Part shown: positions 36,945 through 57,111 of the stretch, piece after piece
Layout: every line of letters begins with the position of its first letter
Numbering within the stretch: the stretch's first letter is position 1
From: Bugula neritina
Taxonomy: Eukaryota; Bryozoa; Gymnolaemata; Cheilostomatida; Bugulidae
Assembly: GCA_964035545.1 (NCBI GenBank)
Contig: OZ037767.1
Coordinates: 26,831,628-26,895,627 of the forward strand
Length of the DNA: 64,000 nt
Direction of reading: 5' to 3'
Notes under the pieces: generated by a model
What the model saw: only the letters and a program-made list of their open reading frames with translations
Database searches by the model: none
What the model was told of the DNA's origin: nothing
Translations under genes and position numbers: made by a program

Positions 36945-39900
36945 CAACTTCCGTATTATACCACAGGGCGTGTACACACCAGTCAAAGGTCCCTATAGCC
37001 TAGAGTTCAAAAAAATTGTAGACAGAATGTTGGACAGTAACCCTGTTAACCGACCTTCTGCAGATGAACTCTGGACTGAAGTCCTACCCTCTGTAAGTAC
37101 TCATAGTTTGATACAGATACTTTTGCCGCCCCGCCTCCCCCCCCCCCCCCCATTGAACCCTGCAAATGCCTGGAACTTGTGCTATTTATAATCTGGCATG
37201 TAAACCTCCTTTTATTTATATTATATGCTCCTATCTAATAAAACCCACATTAAAAAAGTTTCATTCAGGTAGTTGTTTCCTCTCATAATTATAATTCACA
37301 GCATACACATTTATGGTCACATGGCTTTAGTCGTTGACCAATCAGCTACAATGTAAGTGACTTTTTACCGACATTTAGTTAATATCTGAATACATATTTG
37401 TTCATTATTTTGGACTCATTGCAAATAAAAAACGTAGGTTTTGTATGGAATAAACTGCTAGAATGTTCTATGTAGATTATGACTAAGTATGCGGGAGATC
37501 GAGATGGAGATGCAGACGACGAGCTGTGTAACTCTATAGATAGTAGTCACAACAAGAAAACTATGTCTGTACTTTATTACCTCACAAGTCAAAGTTTAGC
37601 CCTCTCAGTTGTCAATATTCCTAACAAGATCAAAGTTAAAGAGGTAAGCAATGTGCGCTTTTTATATAATCTATAACTCGAGTCTAAGACTTAATATTAG
37701 CTGTTATTTTGTGATCATAATAATTGACTGCTGAACTTTGGTGTAGGTGGTCGTAGGCAAGGAACACGCTATTATAATTAGTCAAGAGTGTGTAGTCTTC
37801 ACCTATGGCAGGGGAACTGAAGGGCAACTAGGTCACGGAGATGAGAAATCTAGGTCAACACCTACTTTAGTAGAAGCTTTGAAGGGCAAACAAGTGAATA
37901 AGTAAGTGTTTTTTCAACAGCAAGTGGTTGAAAAGACTTCTTGTAGTGTTGAAATCTAAAAGAAAAACATATTTAGTTGGATTTTTAAGTTATTTGGCAG
38001 TTTTCATGATCTTAATGTGGGCAAAAGTTGTAAAGTGGTTTTTGTTTTTATATACAAAGTTGGTGTTGCAACCATTCAAATCGGAAATTTGCCCTGAATG
38101 ATTCTTTAAAATCGCAACTTGTGTTTTCCGTAAGTAGTATTTCCTGTCTCATCTGTTTTGCAGAGCCTGCTGTGGACAAGGTTTCAGCGTGTTCGCCAGT
38201 AACAATGGTATAGTTATGACGTGCGGCAATGCCTCCACTTCCTGTCTTGGTCACGCAGACGACGTCTCTCTTACCAAACCTAAACTTATAGAAGCGTTAC
38301 TACATGTAGACGTAATGTCAATAGCCTGTGGAGCTAACCATGTGGTAGTTGTGGGTACGCGGGGTGAGGTATATACGTGGGGAGATGGAACTTACGGGAA
38401 GCTGGGGCTAGGCAAAGATGACAACTGTTCGCTTCCAATGCAAGTAACTTTCTCTGAATCGGTGAATGTAAAGGAAGTGTTCTGCAGTGACACCAGTACC
38501 ATGTTCCTCACCGATGTAGGGGTGGTGTGGGCCTGTGGCAGCAATAAACACAACAAACTCGGTTTAAATCAAAGACAGGGCTTCTTAGCTGCCTTGAAGC
38601 AAGCATTTAACAAGGTGGGCCATGCTGTATGGTTAGTTAAAATTTTCTTTTGAAACTGTTGAGAAATTTTAATTTTCCTAGTAATTTATTTCATAAATAT
38701 AAACAGGTTCACATCTGAATATATTATAATAAGTGGATAAAGTGTAATATGTATAGTATAATCAAAGTTAACCTTTAAATTTAAATGAAACTATCAACTG
38801 CATCAACTCTTGTAATAGGAGTTTTGTTTCATAATCTGACAATGAACAGGGATAATGAAACATTACTTATTATATCCCACTCAACTTATATTAGTGCACT
38901 GTATTGTACTCCATTACATTGTAGTTATTGCTTTGCATTGTATTGAATAGCATTGCAACTATGGCTTTGTAGCTTACTGCATCATCCTGTAATTGTATTA
39001 TATTGCATAAAATTGTAGTTATTGCTATGTATTGTACTGTATCAATTTCAATTATTAAATTGGTCTGTTCAATAAGATTGTCTACTATTTTGAATCAGTT
39101 ATAAGTCATGGTGTCCAAGTTCTTCTAGTTCAACTCTAGTCAGGTTCAAGCTAAGGATTTTATAACCTCAGGTTATGACAGTAATGGTTATTGCTGCATA
39201 GTGTTTATGGACAATACTCTTGTAATGTTTACATTATGAAGCTAGGCAGAGTTATGTTCTCTCACATGTGCTGTGGAATTGGTGATGCTGTTGCTGTAGT
39301 GTTGTATTGTAATGTTGCAGACGGAAGTAGAGGGTGCTAAGGAACCAGTGATTGTGCGAGACTTGTGCAGATTTATTGTCACCTCAATCAGCATGGGGGA
39401 GCATCATTCTGCTGTGGTAATTGAAGGAGGAAAGGTTATAACCTTTGGTAGAAACACCGAAGGTCAGCTAGGCAGCGGTGATAATAAGCCTCAACAAGGT
39501 CTTGTTCATGTCAAATCGCTGTCGGACGTTGTTAGCTTGGTGGGTACTATTTTCTAATCTTCTGTTAAATATAAATAAATGTGTCTAAACAACATTACAT
39601 TAGCCAAAACTTTCCTTTCGCGAACACCATGATTATTTGGATAACTCCAGTGTGTCATATAGTGTCTTTAGTGTCATATAGTGTCTATATGCCTTAGTGC
39701 AGAAGACTGTGTACTTAAGCTCTGTTTTAGCAATATACAGACTCAACCCTAAGTAAAATTTGTTTATATTGCTGTTTGTTTACAGCAAGTTGGTTGCTCT
39801 CCGATGTCTACCATTGTTAGCATCTCAAACAACAGTCAGATCATTCTACTGGGCTCCAGATACAAGACCTCTCCGGTTACAGATACCTACAACTGGCTGG

Positions 39901-42900
39901 ACCCGTCTGTGAAGAGACAATACTCAACTGAGCTCAACAGATCCCGACAAGGTTCAGCTGGTAGTGCAGATCGCTCCTTAACTCAAACTAGTTTGTCAAG
40001 CTCTGCTCTGAAAGAGGGCGTGGCACCGGAGGGTTTGGGTGAGATATATTCTGTCAGTTCTGTTGAAATGCAGTACCTATTATTCGGAGTCGGCAGTTTT
40101 AATACTTTCATTGGTGGCAGAATGTAAAAGTGAATTAATTGATAGTACATCCTGTATAATAATGATCTAACGGTGCTTACCTAGGTAATCTATTAGGTTC
40201 TATCATATAATTATTTTTTTAAGTTGCTAACTCAAAGCAGTGGTCGTGTGTGTCAGTTAGTGTGAATAGGTAGTTGTTTACACCTTTGAGCAGTAAGATA
40301 TAGCTTTGTCTTGTGGTAACTTTATATGACAGGTATTGAAGTATACCGTCAATATTGTAGTGTAGTTGTAGGCTTAAAATGTAAAGTATGCACCCATTCA
40401 CACCAGAACTATGGTATTATACCTTGTTTTCTATCAGTTGTAACATTCTATACATCATACAGTGGTCTATTACCAGGTGGTTCTACGAGCAGCTCTAAGA
40501 AGGGAGATCTGGAGGTGGACAGTGAGACATCCATGTCCGGCAGACAATCAGCTACTCAGAGACAGCTCAGTGGCAGCAGCAATCGTGCCTCTAGCGCTGT
40601 CAGCACCACCAAACTCTCAGCTGATGACGTGGAGGTAACACTACTAGATATTGTTTTTGGATTGTGCATTGGAATAAATGAGTCAGTAACTTCTGGTATA
40701 TTACTGTTAGGTAATGCATGCACATGTTTGCGATCACAAAAGCACCATACAAACCATTTTATAGTATATAAGGGATTATCTAAACTCGCTTGTATAATGA
40801 GCTAGCATCTAATTCATTCAGTGATACAGATTATTATTTAAAATTATGGTTTATGTTTTTACATTACGTTGAAGTCAAGCAGGTTTTCTGCTAGAAACTT
40901 TGGTAAAGTCACATGGAAATATAATTTAGATCCACTACCAACCAGTGCCTGTGTTGAACCTCCAATCAGAGCAGTCTGAGACGGTCACTCTGGCTGGATT
41001 CACATGCCACCAGGAGAATATCTTTGTGTTGGTTGAGACCACAGCACCGCCAACTCAGAAGAAGCTGAAGAAACGTAAATCAGATCAAAGAAATATGACC
41101 AGGTAGTTAAGTTATACTTAATATGGAAATGCTTCTTTTAGTTGCATAATGTGCAGCTTTGACAGCTTTAATATTGCTTTGTGTCATATTCTATACAATT
41201 CTTGGTTGGGCATTGGAGTTTATCATGCTGCCGTCATATGATTTGCCATGCTGTCATAATATATTATATCATTTATAGTATATCATTTATGCTCCTTCTG
41301 AAAACTGTAAATAATTGTCAGCACAGGGTAGATTCTAAAGCTGTCAAAATTGGTTATAACTTTTATTTTTACGGGTGTACTTGATTGACTAGCCTTAATT
41401 GGTATTGCCTTCTAATGATATTATTTTATGTTGTATTTAGTAAATCTCTCGTATCAAGTTTTAGAAAGTGAGTATATGCTTACTAACCCAGACAGTTTGT
41501 TGAAGTGTGGTCAGATAACTCCTACATCTAAATACATACCAACAGGCTGTGACTGATTCAGGGTACTACTCACTCAAAGTACTACTCACTCGGAGTACTA
41601 CTGACTTATAGTACTGACTCATTGTTAAGTGAAATGATTGCATGTTTGAATCAATGTTGAACGATTTATTTACATTTTTGTTTCTCAGTGGAAAACATGT
41701 AAATAATTACCAGCTTTCTCTTAGTTAATCTTTTCTACTTTATTTTTAAATTTGGGAATTTATTTTAGTTTATAGGAATTTAACTTTACTGAGATTATTT
41801 TGTAAATATTCATTCAGAGCTCATCTAAAGTTTTCACTTGATTCTTTATTTGAAACCAGACATCTATTGACAAATATGAATATTCATTAGCCAGGCCTAA
41901 TTTAGACCTCAAAGACACTACTTAGGCTAATAGAGTTTGTTTGCGCTCATGTGTGCATGCATGTGTGTGTGAGCAGGCTTCGATAAATATCTGAGTATAT
42001 AATATTTATTTTGAAATATTTAATCCACGAACTTTCTTGCTCAAAAATTGTTCAGCTTTTATCTGTTTTGTCAATGTTGTCTACTGCAAACATAGATTAC
42101 TGTAACTTTTCTTAGCTTTTCTATGCTGTAGCTTTGTTAGTTGCTTTTTTCATGACCTCTTGGTTAGGGATGCTTTTGGTCAGAAAATTTAGACTCTGGT
42201 CAATAGAGTCTACTGTTTTTATTAAATAGAAGGGCCAAAGGCTTTAGTTTTCATTTACATTTGCAGACACTAACTTTTGTAACGTGTAACAAGCTGATTA
42301 TTTTGTAGCCGATTAAAATTTTCGAGGTTTGAAACTGTTAGAAAGTTTTATGGAGTTAAAATAACTTGTCGTATAGTTTTTTAAACGTTATGTTGCATTT
42401 ATGCAATGCTAGAATTTTTAATGAAATCTTTATATTTAAATTCCAGCTTGACATATTTTTGGATTTTAAAGGGTCACAAGTTTCAGTATATATTCTATGG
42501 CCCAGGTTTCTTTTGTGTCTATTTATTAAGTGTTTATTAATTTCATGTCAGTTACACAAACTTCAAGAGCTCAGCTTCTAGCAGAGAGGCTGGTGATGAA
42601 TTATCAAACAGTGAAATGAGCGAGATGGACACTCTGGGAGCCACCCCCTCCTGGATTCAAAGAGAACTTGCGGATGCAGACTATATTTCAGCCGTTAGTA
42701 AGAAAACTCCAAATGATTTAGAAGAATTTGCATACAACGGTATGTGATTGGTTCAAAAATTGGTATTGGTACATGTTTTGTGTTTTGAATTTAAGCAAAT
42801 TATTGCGGGTGTGAAGTATCTGTTTGTTACATCCATAGCTTAGATTTCAGATGTATCAATGTAATATCTACAATAGTAGCATATACTTTTTTATAATTCA

Positions 42901-44839
42901 TATAATGTAAATATAATTTATGTTGTCATTATGTAACATTAAATAATTTATTAATACTTCAGTGATTACAGAAGGAATTTTTTTTATAAATTTACTCAGA
43001 CGATGCATGCTTCATTAACTAAACTGATGTGTCCAGTCTTCCAATTTGTTCAGAGCTGGACTATGTTTTGCTGTCATTAATGAGCAGCAAGTGTTGAGCA
43101 TGCCCATTGCTATGTCATCTGTGAAATATAAACTCCTACTAACGTCTTGATTGCCTCGTATAATTTAAATTATATTTGATTGGTCTTCTTTGTAACAGGC
43201 AGTAGCCCCAGTACTTTTTATGGACACATACTTATTTTAAAATTTTATATTGAGTTGTGATTGTAGTTAATAGTGAAAAGGCGGTTATCTCAAAGCCACC
43301 CCAACCTCCGTTAAAGACACCTAAAGCTAAAGTTAAACCTTCTGGCACAGCTACTGTTTTCAAGACAGGTTTACATCGAGGAGACAACCATGAAACGGGT
43401 CAGCTAGAGTCCACCACAGATGATGATGACGTTGATGACTATGAATTGAGTAATGGTGGGTGTGGCAGACAGCATTCTTTATACTTATTGCAGTGCATTG
43501 CTGGATATGACTCAGACTCCGTGGCTCTCACTTTTTCAAATGTTATAAATGGCTTTTATTATAACTTAATAAAGTTTGTGGCTAGCCTCTGTTTTGCAAT
43601 GGAGTAGTTCTTATTAGAATATTTCGATTAACAGGCCATGACAAATCAATGTTGCCAACCTCGAAACCCGAGGCTTGGGTTTCATCTACTAATTTGCCTG
43701 TTGCTCCTGTGAAGTCGGAAGGTAAACCAAAGAATAGTAAATGTAAGTGTCATATTTCTAAACTTTTATATACACTATATTTGAAAAAAATTCTCTGCTC
43801 TAAATAAGATTTTGCAAGTTGAACATAGTTTATTCAATGTTTATTAATCGATTCATTTAATGCATTGCATAATTTTCTTATGTATCTTTCATAACTGGCT
43901 GAATTGTGTATCAATAGCTAAAAAAGCAGCTGCCATAGAGTCAAGTAAGAACCAGAGAGAGTTAAACCGTGAGGCAGAACTACAGTTGGAGATAGAAAAG
44001 CTGAGAAAAGAAGCAGAAGCTTCTCAGATGAGGTAATTGTAGCGTTACTATATAACAAACAATACTAAGTAATCAGCATTACTAAATAGTCTGCATTACT
44101 AATATGACTGAAAACTGTTTATTTTTTGTGGTCAATCAAGTGCTTTACATTACATTACACAATCATTACAATATTGATAATATAAATAAAGATGCATGAT
44201 ACTTTCAACTTGGTGAATACAGGCTGCATGTCTAGTGGTATGATAGGTTTTACTAAGGCACTTCTATACCACAATGTTAACCAATAAATGCCAACATCAA
44301 AATGCTATCTGAGAATAATAAAGTGTATTTCTTTCCATTAGAATATCTAAACTTGAGGAAAATTACAACCAGAAGCTAGAAGATATAAAACATGAAACAG
44401 TGAGAGAGGCTGCCCAAAAGGAAAGAAAACTCCATGAGGAAGTTTTACTGTAAGTATTCAGAAATTTTTTTATTTTAGTGAAAGCTAAATTCTTGGCAAA
44501 AGCTATGTTTTATTCTTTAGATTTTTGATAGACTTCTGAAGGTAGGGGGTGATAAAAAAGTATTCTAAGATGTGAAGTATTTTTAAATGCTTGTTTAAAA
44601 TTGATGCTGCCTTAGAGGTGTTAGTAGAAAATAAAAAAACTAGTAAAAAGGAACTTGATGGAAATTTTCTTCATCTGTATGATTGAGATTGACTGATGTA
44701 TTCCTCTAGCATGAGAGAGGAGTTACGTCGTCAAAATGAAGAAATGCAAGAACAACTGTTGAAAATACAAAAGGGGAAAAGTGAAGAAGAAAATAATCAG
44801 AAAAAAGTGTCTTCATCGAAAATATGTCTCCTACAATAG
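31631..44839 (+). CDS. NEK9: NEK8/NEK9-family kinase with N-terminal DUF4347-like domain, RCC1 repeats and coiled-coil tail
   Basis: Exons: 31631 to 31844 (or 31826), 32335-32481, 32810-32910, 33196-33372, 33648-33724, 34416-34629, 34981-35204, 35713-35854, 36508-36636, 36967-37092, 37476-37643, 37747-37901, 38164-38614, 39321-39539, 39786-40038, 40477-40634, 40930-41102, probable 41441-41467, 42552-42739, 43267-43455, 43635-43742, 43918-44032, 44342-44449, 44710-44839; about 1,320-1,330 residues, TAG stop. Order: acidic start; DUF4347-like domain (about residues 75-230); Ser/Thr kinase with GKGAYG, VILKEI lysine, HRDLKTQN, DFG and GTPYYISPE; RCC1 repeats (YGRGTEGQLGHG, WGDGTYGKLGLG, FGRNTEGQLGSG); TPSWIQRELADADY as in the NEK9 tail; Lys/Glu-rich coiled coil. 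The kinase is closest to NEK8 (ciliary) and the tail to NEK9 (mitotic). The kinase should be active; the front domain is not known to me in NEKs. First-exon donor is uncertain. AATAAA at 44939. Confidence 0.9.
35382..35617 (-). mobile_element. tRNA-derived SINE (V-SINE-like), antisense in a NEK-gene intron
   Basis: Read on the minus strand, the 5' head (from about 35607) looks like a tRNA: GGAGCAGCC, an A-box-like region ending TTAGAGCATTGG, and a B box GGTTCAATCAC. The body contains TTAGGAAGAGCATCTAG followed by TATGTGCC, resembling the conserved central V domain of V-SINEs. The 10-bp sequence ACGTGTAATA occurs on both sides (35372-35381 and 35618-35627), as expected of a target duplication. 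About 10 bases separate the head from the right copy. It lies in the intron 35205-35712. The V-domain assignment is from memory. Confidence 0.75.
36866..36942 (+). repeat. (AT)n dinucleotide repeat, NEK intron
   Basis: A near-perfect AT run of about 75 bp ends about 25 bp before the acceptor of the exon at 36967. Confidence 0.97.
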
Positions 44840-45814
44840 TCTTTTCCTTTACTATCAAGAAAAGTTCTAGTATTTCCCTTCCACAGATATTGTCAGGTAT
44901 GATGAATCCTTATATTTACAAATATTATAATAACTTGCAATAAAATATGGGGTTTTTTTCTACAAAAAATTGAGTAGTTACCAAAATGAAACTTTCCTTT
45001 TCTATAATGTTGAAAATAGTCTTTCATTATTTATATTTTACATTTTGTGCATTCCCCTTTTTAAGTTTACCTGTGATATAATTGATTTAGATAGTCATAT
45101 ACCGTCCGTTAGCTTTTCTATCCTTTTGCCAAATTTATTACTAATTTTATTCTTACAATCCTATTTCTGCCCTATAAGCATTCCATGATCAGTTTAACTA
45201 ACGCAGTTTTGTTGTTGGAATGCTGTTCAACTAACTGTATGTCAAATATAAAAAGTTGCCTAATTTAATTACTCTGAAAATGGCATGAATAGATTAAGGA
45301 TTTCTAATCGTATCATTTTTGTATTATTTTACACATGAAAACTGTGCATAATATATTTACTGATCTCGTTATAATATAAGTTTATGTATATTTAAAATGA
45401 GAAAATTTCCTACCAAAAATGCATAACTTTGATATATGTGACAAAATGAAAAATTGTTTTTAGCAATAAAATATTGATACTGACTTAACCTAACGACTTT
45501 CTCTGCTGGGTATTGATATGTACACATAACTTTATTTACATGAATTTTTGTGACAATTCAGAAACTTTAATACAAAAGTCAATACAATTGGAACCCATGT
45601 GTGATTCACTTGTACTGTACTGTACCATATCCTATGTTACAGTTATAATTAGCCTATAGTTCTATCTGCAATAGTGATAGACATACAATACAGACATTAC
45701 AAAGAAGAGTTTCTCTAGCTAAAACACTTTGGTATTTCATTTCTACATTAAAACCATAATATACACAGAGTAAAATAAAATACTGGCATCAACTTCAACC
45801 ACATATGTTTTATG
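44840..45814. other. 3'-to-3' intergenic region between the NEK and zinc-finger genes
   Basis: AT-rich, no coding frame. Plus-strand AATAAA at 44939-44944 and 45465-45470 could serve the NEK gene. A minus-strand AATAAA at 45531-45536 could serve the zinc-finger gene. Their 3' ends may overlap. Confidence 0.6.
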
Positions 45815-47469
45815 CTACGTTTGCTGAGAGTTGAGTAATAGGTCTGTAGAATTTTCATATTTTGTCATTAATAACTCGTGGTCGTCCTCTCTTTCTTCAC
45901 TTTTAATATTCATAACCTCTAGACTCCTCAAATTCGAAGCAGAGTTACTAATCTCAGTGGCTTCATCTCCATTAGGAAGTTGTCTGCCTACAGAGTGTTT
46001 ATTAAACATGTGTTGTCTGAGTAAACTAGCCTGCCTTCCAGCGTAATCACACAGCTCACATTTAAAGGGCAGGTCACCGGTGTGCCTCAGTTTATGAGTG
46101 TTGAATACGCCTCTACGCTTTGTAACAAATGTGCATTGATCACACGCATATATGTTGATGTTGGGGTCATTGGCATGAATGAGCATGTGCTCTCTGTATT
46201 GATCTCTCTTGTAAAATAGTAAGTGACAGACTCTACAGGTGATATACCTCACACGTTTATCAGTTTTAGCCCGAGATTTACCAGGGCGTCCTACTGCAAT
46301 CCTACCTCCCACCAAACTAATCTCTGTAGCCTGAGTTTTATCAGAATCATCGGCTAATGAAGATTCTAGGTTTATTTCACAACTCTGATTCGTGGTTGTC
46401 TTCCTTTTAGCGGTGTTGAGAGAAGTGGAGCTAGACGGGCTTCTGTCTCTTTCTAAAAATAGACAGGCACTAAAATACTCGTATCATTGTAATGTGCAAA
46501 CAGAAATACATGCAGTAACAAGTTGTAAATCTTAAATCAAATAACTTCTAGATACTGCTAAATTTTAACAATATTCTCTTAATTTTAAAAAATTCCAGGA
46601 CTAGCAGGCGCATGCATTGCTAACAGAGCTAGTATGACAACGGATTCAAAAAACAAAAACCCAATGCATAAAGTTAAACTAGAATTACAATTCAGCAGTA
46701 TTCCCAAATATTGCATTTCAGTTATAAGACAAAACGTAAAATATTCTGTACGTATATCAAAAACCCCTCACCAATAGAGTAATCTTGATCCACCACTAAG
46801 CTTTCCTCGGCCATATTATCATCACTGTAACTGGATAATTGAGAGGTGTTGAGTATTTCTCTGCTATTGCTAACTGGCTCGTTCTACAATGGTAATGCTA
46901 GAATACTTTGTGGTCAGATTTGTAGAGGTTGAGTTATGGGGTGATGTGCATAAAATAAGTCAGCTACAAATAAGAACAGGCAATGAGTGTATATGAAGTA
47001 AGTTGATAATACATTTGAGGAATTGAGGTGTAGATACTTGATAACTCATCCGCCTAATCAGTTATGCAGATGACGCATGCAGATGGGTCATATGCAGATG
47101 GGTTATATGCAGATGAGTTATATGCAGATGGGTTATGCAGATAAGTTATGAAGTATATATGATGATGGGAGATTGGACCAAACACTAAACTCTAAAAATT
47201 AAAGCTGTTAATGATAAGCTAATAATTGACCATTGAGTATATACAACTGAAGCATGGTAACCCATACTTACCACTGAATGGTTTACTGCTACTTCTGATG
47301 GCTGATATTCTTTATTTGGTAAAGGAGGGTTGAGCAGAAGCTGCACTGCTGACTTCAGCTTAGGTATAGTGACCACACACAGAGCTATTTGAGAGACATC
47401 CATATGAACTGCTGACGTTACCAACATCCTCATCTCGGAGAGAGACAGCTGGCTGCCACCACCAGACAT
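45815..47469 (-). CDS. C2H2 zinc-finger protein, three fingers
   Basis: Minus-strand exons 47272-47469 (ATG, MSGGGSQLS), 46772-46883 and 45815-46452 join in phase to a 315-residue protein. Three consecutive C2H2 fingers begin near residue 176: CRVC...HMLIH, CDQC...HKLRH and CELC...HMFNKH. The second and third are joined by a TGDLPF linker, similar to the classical TGEKPF. A GRPGK patch just before finger 1 resembles an AT-hook core. The N-terminal 170 residues are Ser- and acid-rich with no known domain; the C-terminal 60 are acidic. It is probably a nuclear DNA-binding regulator, but three fingers alone do not name the orthologue. It is convergent with the NEK gene. Confidence 0.85.
47061..47152 (+). 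repeat. Short ATGCAGATGGGTTAT-type tandem repeat
   Basis: About five imperfect copies of ATGCAGATGRGTTAT lie in the intron between the first two exons of the zinc-finger gene. Confidence 0.8.
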
Positions 47470-50400
47470 CTTTATCTGCTTGTCCTATAACAAGACATTC
47501 TAGAATACTCTGCCTCTTCACAGTAATCAAGAGTTGTGGGTAAACTATAGGGATTAAAATATGCATCAAAACCATTGATTCATAAAATTCAACACAGCAG
47601 TATTGAAACCTCCTAAATAATTTTAAGGCCAAATTTCTTAATTTCTCCATTCCCAAGGAAAACAATTTATCATGGCTACATAAAACACCTCAGGCTACTA
47701 GTGGCACATTACTTACCTACATGGATACTAGATACAATACAACACAATAAAGCACTCTTGAGCGCATTTCAAGACTGAGTGCAGAGTAACTATTAATCAC
47801 TAGTAAAATCTACTATACATCACGAGATGCATATTGCCACTACTTGACAGGTACTTGAAATGTCACAGATAATCAAGTGCTGCAGCTTAGCACTGTTCGA
47901 CTTCATGCATGAAAGAGTCTAGCGTGCTTGAGCGCACACAACTGCAGTACTCTGTACTTGATCCAATGGCTAGATAAAAAAGGTTACACTAGTTGTACCT
48001 CAAACATAGGCTATTAGTTGCAAAGCACTAAGATTTACTGCAATTATTTCTATATGGTTATATACAGTCAGTGATATGCTAGAAAGTTCTCCCAATGCTA
48101 TAATTACTTGACCAGGACACAAACCACAATCAACAGTCATATATGCATCAAGATCAAAATCGGATCTATTTATGCATGCAGATGTTGCCACGCTACACCT
48201 TACACTGTTCCAAGTATAACAATAATGATACTATATAACAAGCAAGTTCAATAACTGTAGAGCAAAAGCACTATAATATAAAATGCATCCACCAGCCTAC
48301 TTACAACTATACTAGAATATAATGTAATAAATGTAGATGCCACGCCTGTTCTTAACATTCGAATGTAATGGAGGATAGGAAAGAGGAGCCAACTTGATCA
48401 TGAATTTAATAAAATATATAATTTGTTTATGAAAATGATACTATTACTATAACATTTTGATCAAACAACAAAACATGTGCATACGAACTTGCTAGGTATA
48501 GTATTAGCCTGTAAAATGACTATTGTCTCAATGTCTTCTTTTGTGTTTAGTATATAAGGTGAACTAGCAGCAATTAGGCAGCTATATTAACTTCTAATAC
48601 TAGTGTAGTACAAATGAATTTCATCCATATACACAAAGTAGTAAAATGGTTTATTTGAATATGTACAAAAAACATCTAAGCAATCTATATTTATGTTATT
48701 TTAGATAGAAAAAATTTGGAAGTCTAGCTTTAATGACTACTTGTAGACTTACATTTCTTTACATTACACAGGAGAATACCGAGTAAGTGCTGTCTACAGA
48801 TACAAAAGTTTAATTTTTTTGACAAAAAAGATAAAAAATATTGCTTTTAGCAATAACTATGTGAGTATGGTTCACCTTATAAATTCTCTGCAAGTATAAT
48901 TATAGCAAAATACTTAGGTAACTCACAAACTAATGTGACTTGAAAATTAGCGTAATCAATCAAATGACACAATCACTAAAGGTGATCATATTTTATAAAC
49001 TAACTACTAGAGTTGGCCATGCAAGTTTTTTCAGGTTTCTGATGTCAACCCTCTAGGCTGATCACAACACAGACAAAGAGAGGTAGTAATTGGTTGTGAG
49101 TTATCATTTTATACTAAAACAAAAAGTTTTAGTCAACCAACATGGTTATGAGCTTTCCTATTGAGCTCATTTTCTGGGGTCAACTTATAACTTCTCTCAC
49201 AGGTGAAAATCCTGCTTTCATAGCACAACACCTTTGAGTAATATTAAACAGGCAGCCCATAGTATAACATTATATTATTATATCATTTTATTAATATTTT
49301 AAATATTTTGGTTGATTGTAACTCCAAAAACTCATTTGCAGGACTTTTGCAGAAGGTTTTTCAGCAAGAGAAATATTTTCTTTTATATAAGCTGATTTAT
49401 TATTTATGTATGAGTTGCGCCACACTTGGCACTTTAATTTAGTTCTTGTTGTGTAGGAATATAACTAACTATAATTTCAAAGTTTTCAAGGTCTTGAAAG
49501 GTGCAAGCTAAAGCATTTATATAAAATAGACAGTACTCAGCAATAGAAATCAATTATCATACATAGTATTGCTAAATTTACTGCAGAATTTTTCAAATAA
49601 AATTATTAAATTTCAGTTACTTTTATATGTTGATGTGTTAACTTCATACTTATGTACTATTGTGTTTGATTTTCATTTTAAGTATCTCCCCATGGTGTAC
49701 CTAGTATTCCTTATATCTTAAAACGTAAAGTTATGTTCACCACTCAAAATTTATAAGTGAATAAAAGGCATCATTTAAGTATACTTTCAAATTATTTTCT
49801 GTTGACCACTTTTTACACACTGTGTACGTCTACTATATGCATATATAACCTACATTTGCTATTCTAATGGCTACTCTAATGAGAAAATTAATGTATTTGA
49901 TCAAGACTTACACCAAGTACAGTACCTATAAAACTGTTGTGCATTGCAGTTGTGATTTTATGCAGCTCAACACTGAAATGCATAAAGCTAAATATTAAAA
50001 AGCTAATTGTAGTGTGATACAGACTAATAACAAAATATGTGTCTTGATGTTATCAAGTTTTTATACGTGTAGATGCCATTTGACCTTCTAAAAAACATTA
50101 AAAAGTAGAGTTAAAAAGTAAAAATAATCTTTTTAAATTTAGATTTAAAAACACTAACAGCTTTGTAGACTATCATAATGATAATTATTTTAAACATATG
50201 CCTAACAATCATGATTCAAATTCAATTTCAACACCATGTTTGTTCCAAAATCATGATGATAATTATCATAATAACATTATTATTATAATTATATTCACTT
50301 AATTATTATTTATATTATTATGATCATCATTATGATGATGATATTCTGATTATAATTATCATTATATAATCATTATGATTATGATTATGATTATAATATT

Positions 50401-51325
50401 AATAAAAAATAATATATTATTATTAATTAACAATATGAATAATAATTGCTAATGATGGCAATTGCCATTGCCCATTGGCCATTGGGCTCTGGAGTATTGA
50501 CTTTGAGTGTATACAAAATGAACGCGAGTATAGCTAAAACTAAAACAGACACAACAATCAGCTGTAAATACTAAATAGAGTTAAGATAAATGAGTTCAAT
50601 TAGACACAGATACAGTGATTAAACTTAATCTATATTATTATTTGTAGTCAGTGACTATTGACTATAACTATTGAGTCTGCGATTTTTAGAACAGGAAATG
50701 TATAATAAAAGCATTTAACATACCTCGTTACTGTATAATAAAAATTCTTTCGCTTTTAATTTTCTGCTTACAAAACCTCATTAACCTCTATATCTCTTGA
50801 ATGTAGTTCAGAATTTTAAGTAACATTAATTTTTCAAATAAAATTTTATTTTTTGAATTAATTTTAATCAAAATTAATTTTTAACTCAGAACGTATAAGT
50901 TAAAATGTATTATTATTTTGTACGAAACTAAGAGTTTATGTCATTGATATCTTTAGAATTTTTATTGTTTTTATAACAGAAATAATGTCGATCAATAAAA
51001 TATCAATGCATGAACCAATCAGAGACTTGGTTTTGATTGAGTTGTCATTAGATTGATTTGCGATCAATCACTTCTAGTCCTTGCTTTGGATATGTTATAA
51101 TTATTAGACTTGGAATTCATTATTCAAGCAACTTAAACAAGTTGTCAAGGAAAACAGCGTCGATAGATAACATTCAAACTCTATTTGAGTATTTTTCATC
51201 GTGATAACAGTAGCACTTATGATGAATATCTGTAAGAATCAGAATGCTGTGCAACTGTCACTGTGAAAGTAAAACTAAAAGTAAACGTAAAATCATTAAC
51301 TTTTAACTTTACTTTCAGAATCAGA
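47470..51325. other. Large divergent intergenic region, no supported genes
   Basis: About 3.9 kb of AT-rich DNA lies between the starts of the zinc-finger gene (-) and the mannosidase gene (+). A low-complexity block of ATTATNATGATTAT type occupies about 50170-50450. A probable 5' leader intron ends at an acceptor (TTTACTTTCAG) near 51319, just before the mannosidase ATG. Only short chance frames are seen. Confidence 0.6.

Positions 51326-57111
<5,786 letters not shown>

Noticed and set aside
40326-40805. 159-codon frame as a full exon
   Set aside because: Phase and splice sites support only 40477-40634; the flanks are intron.
50170-50450. Possible regulatory or palindromic element upstream of the mannosidase gene
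   Set aside because: Simple ATTATNATG low-complexity DNA; no defined unit or ends.
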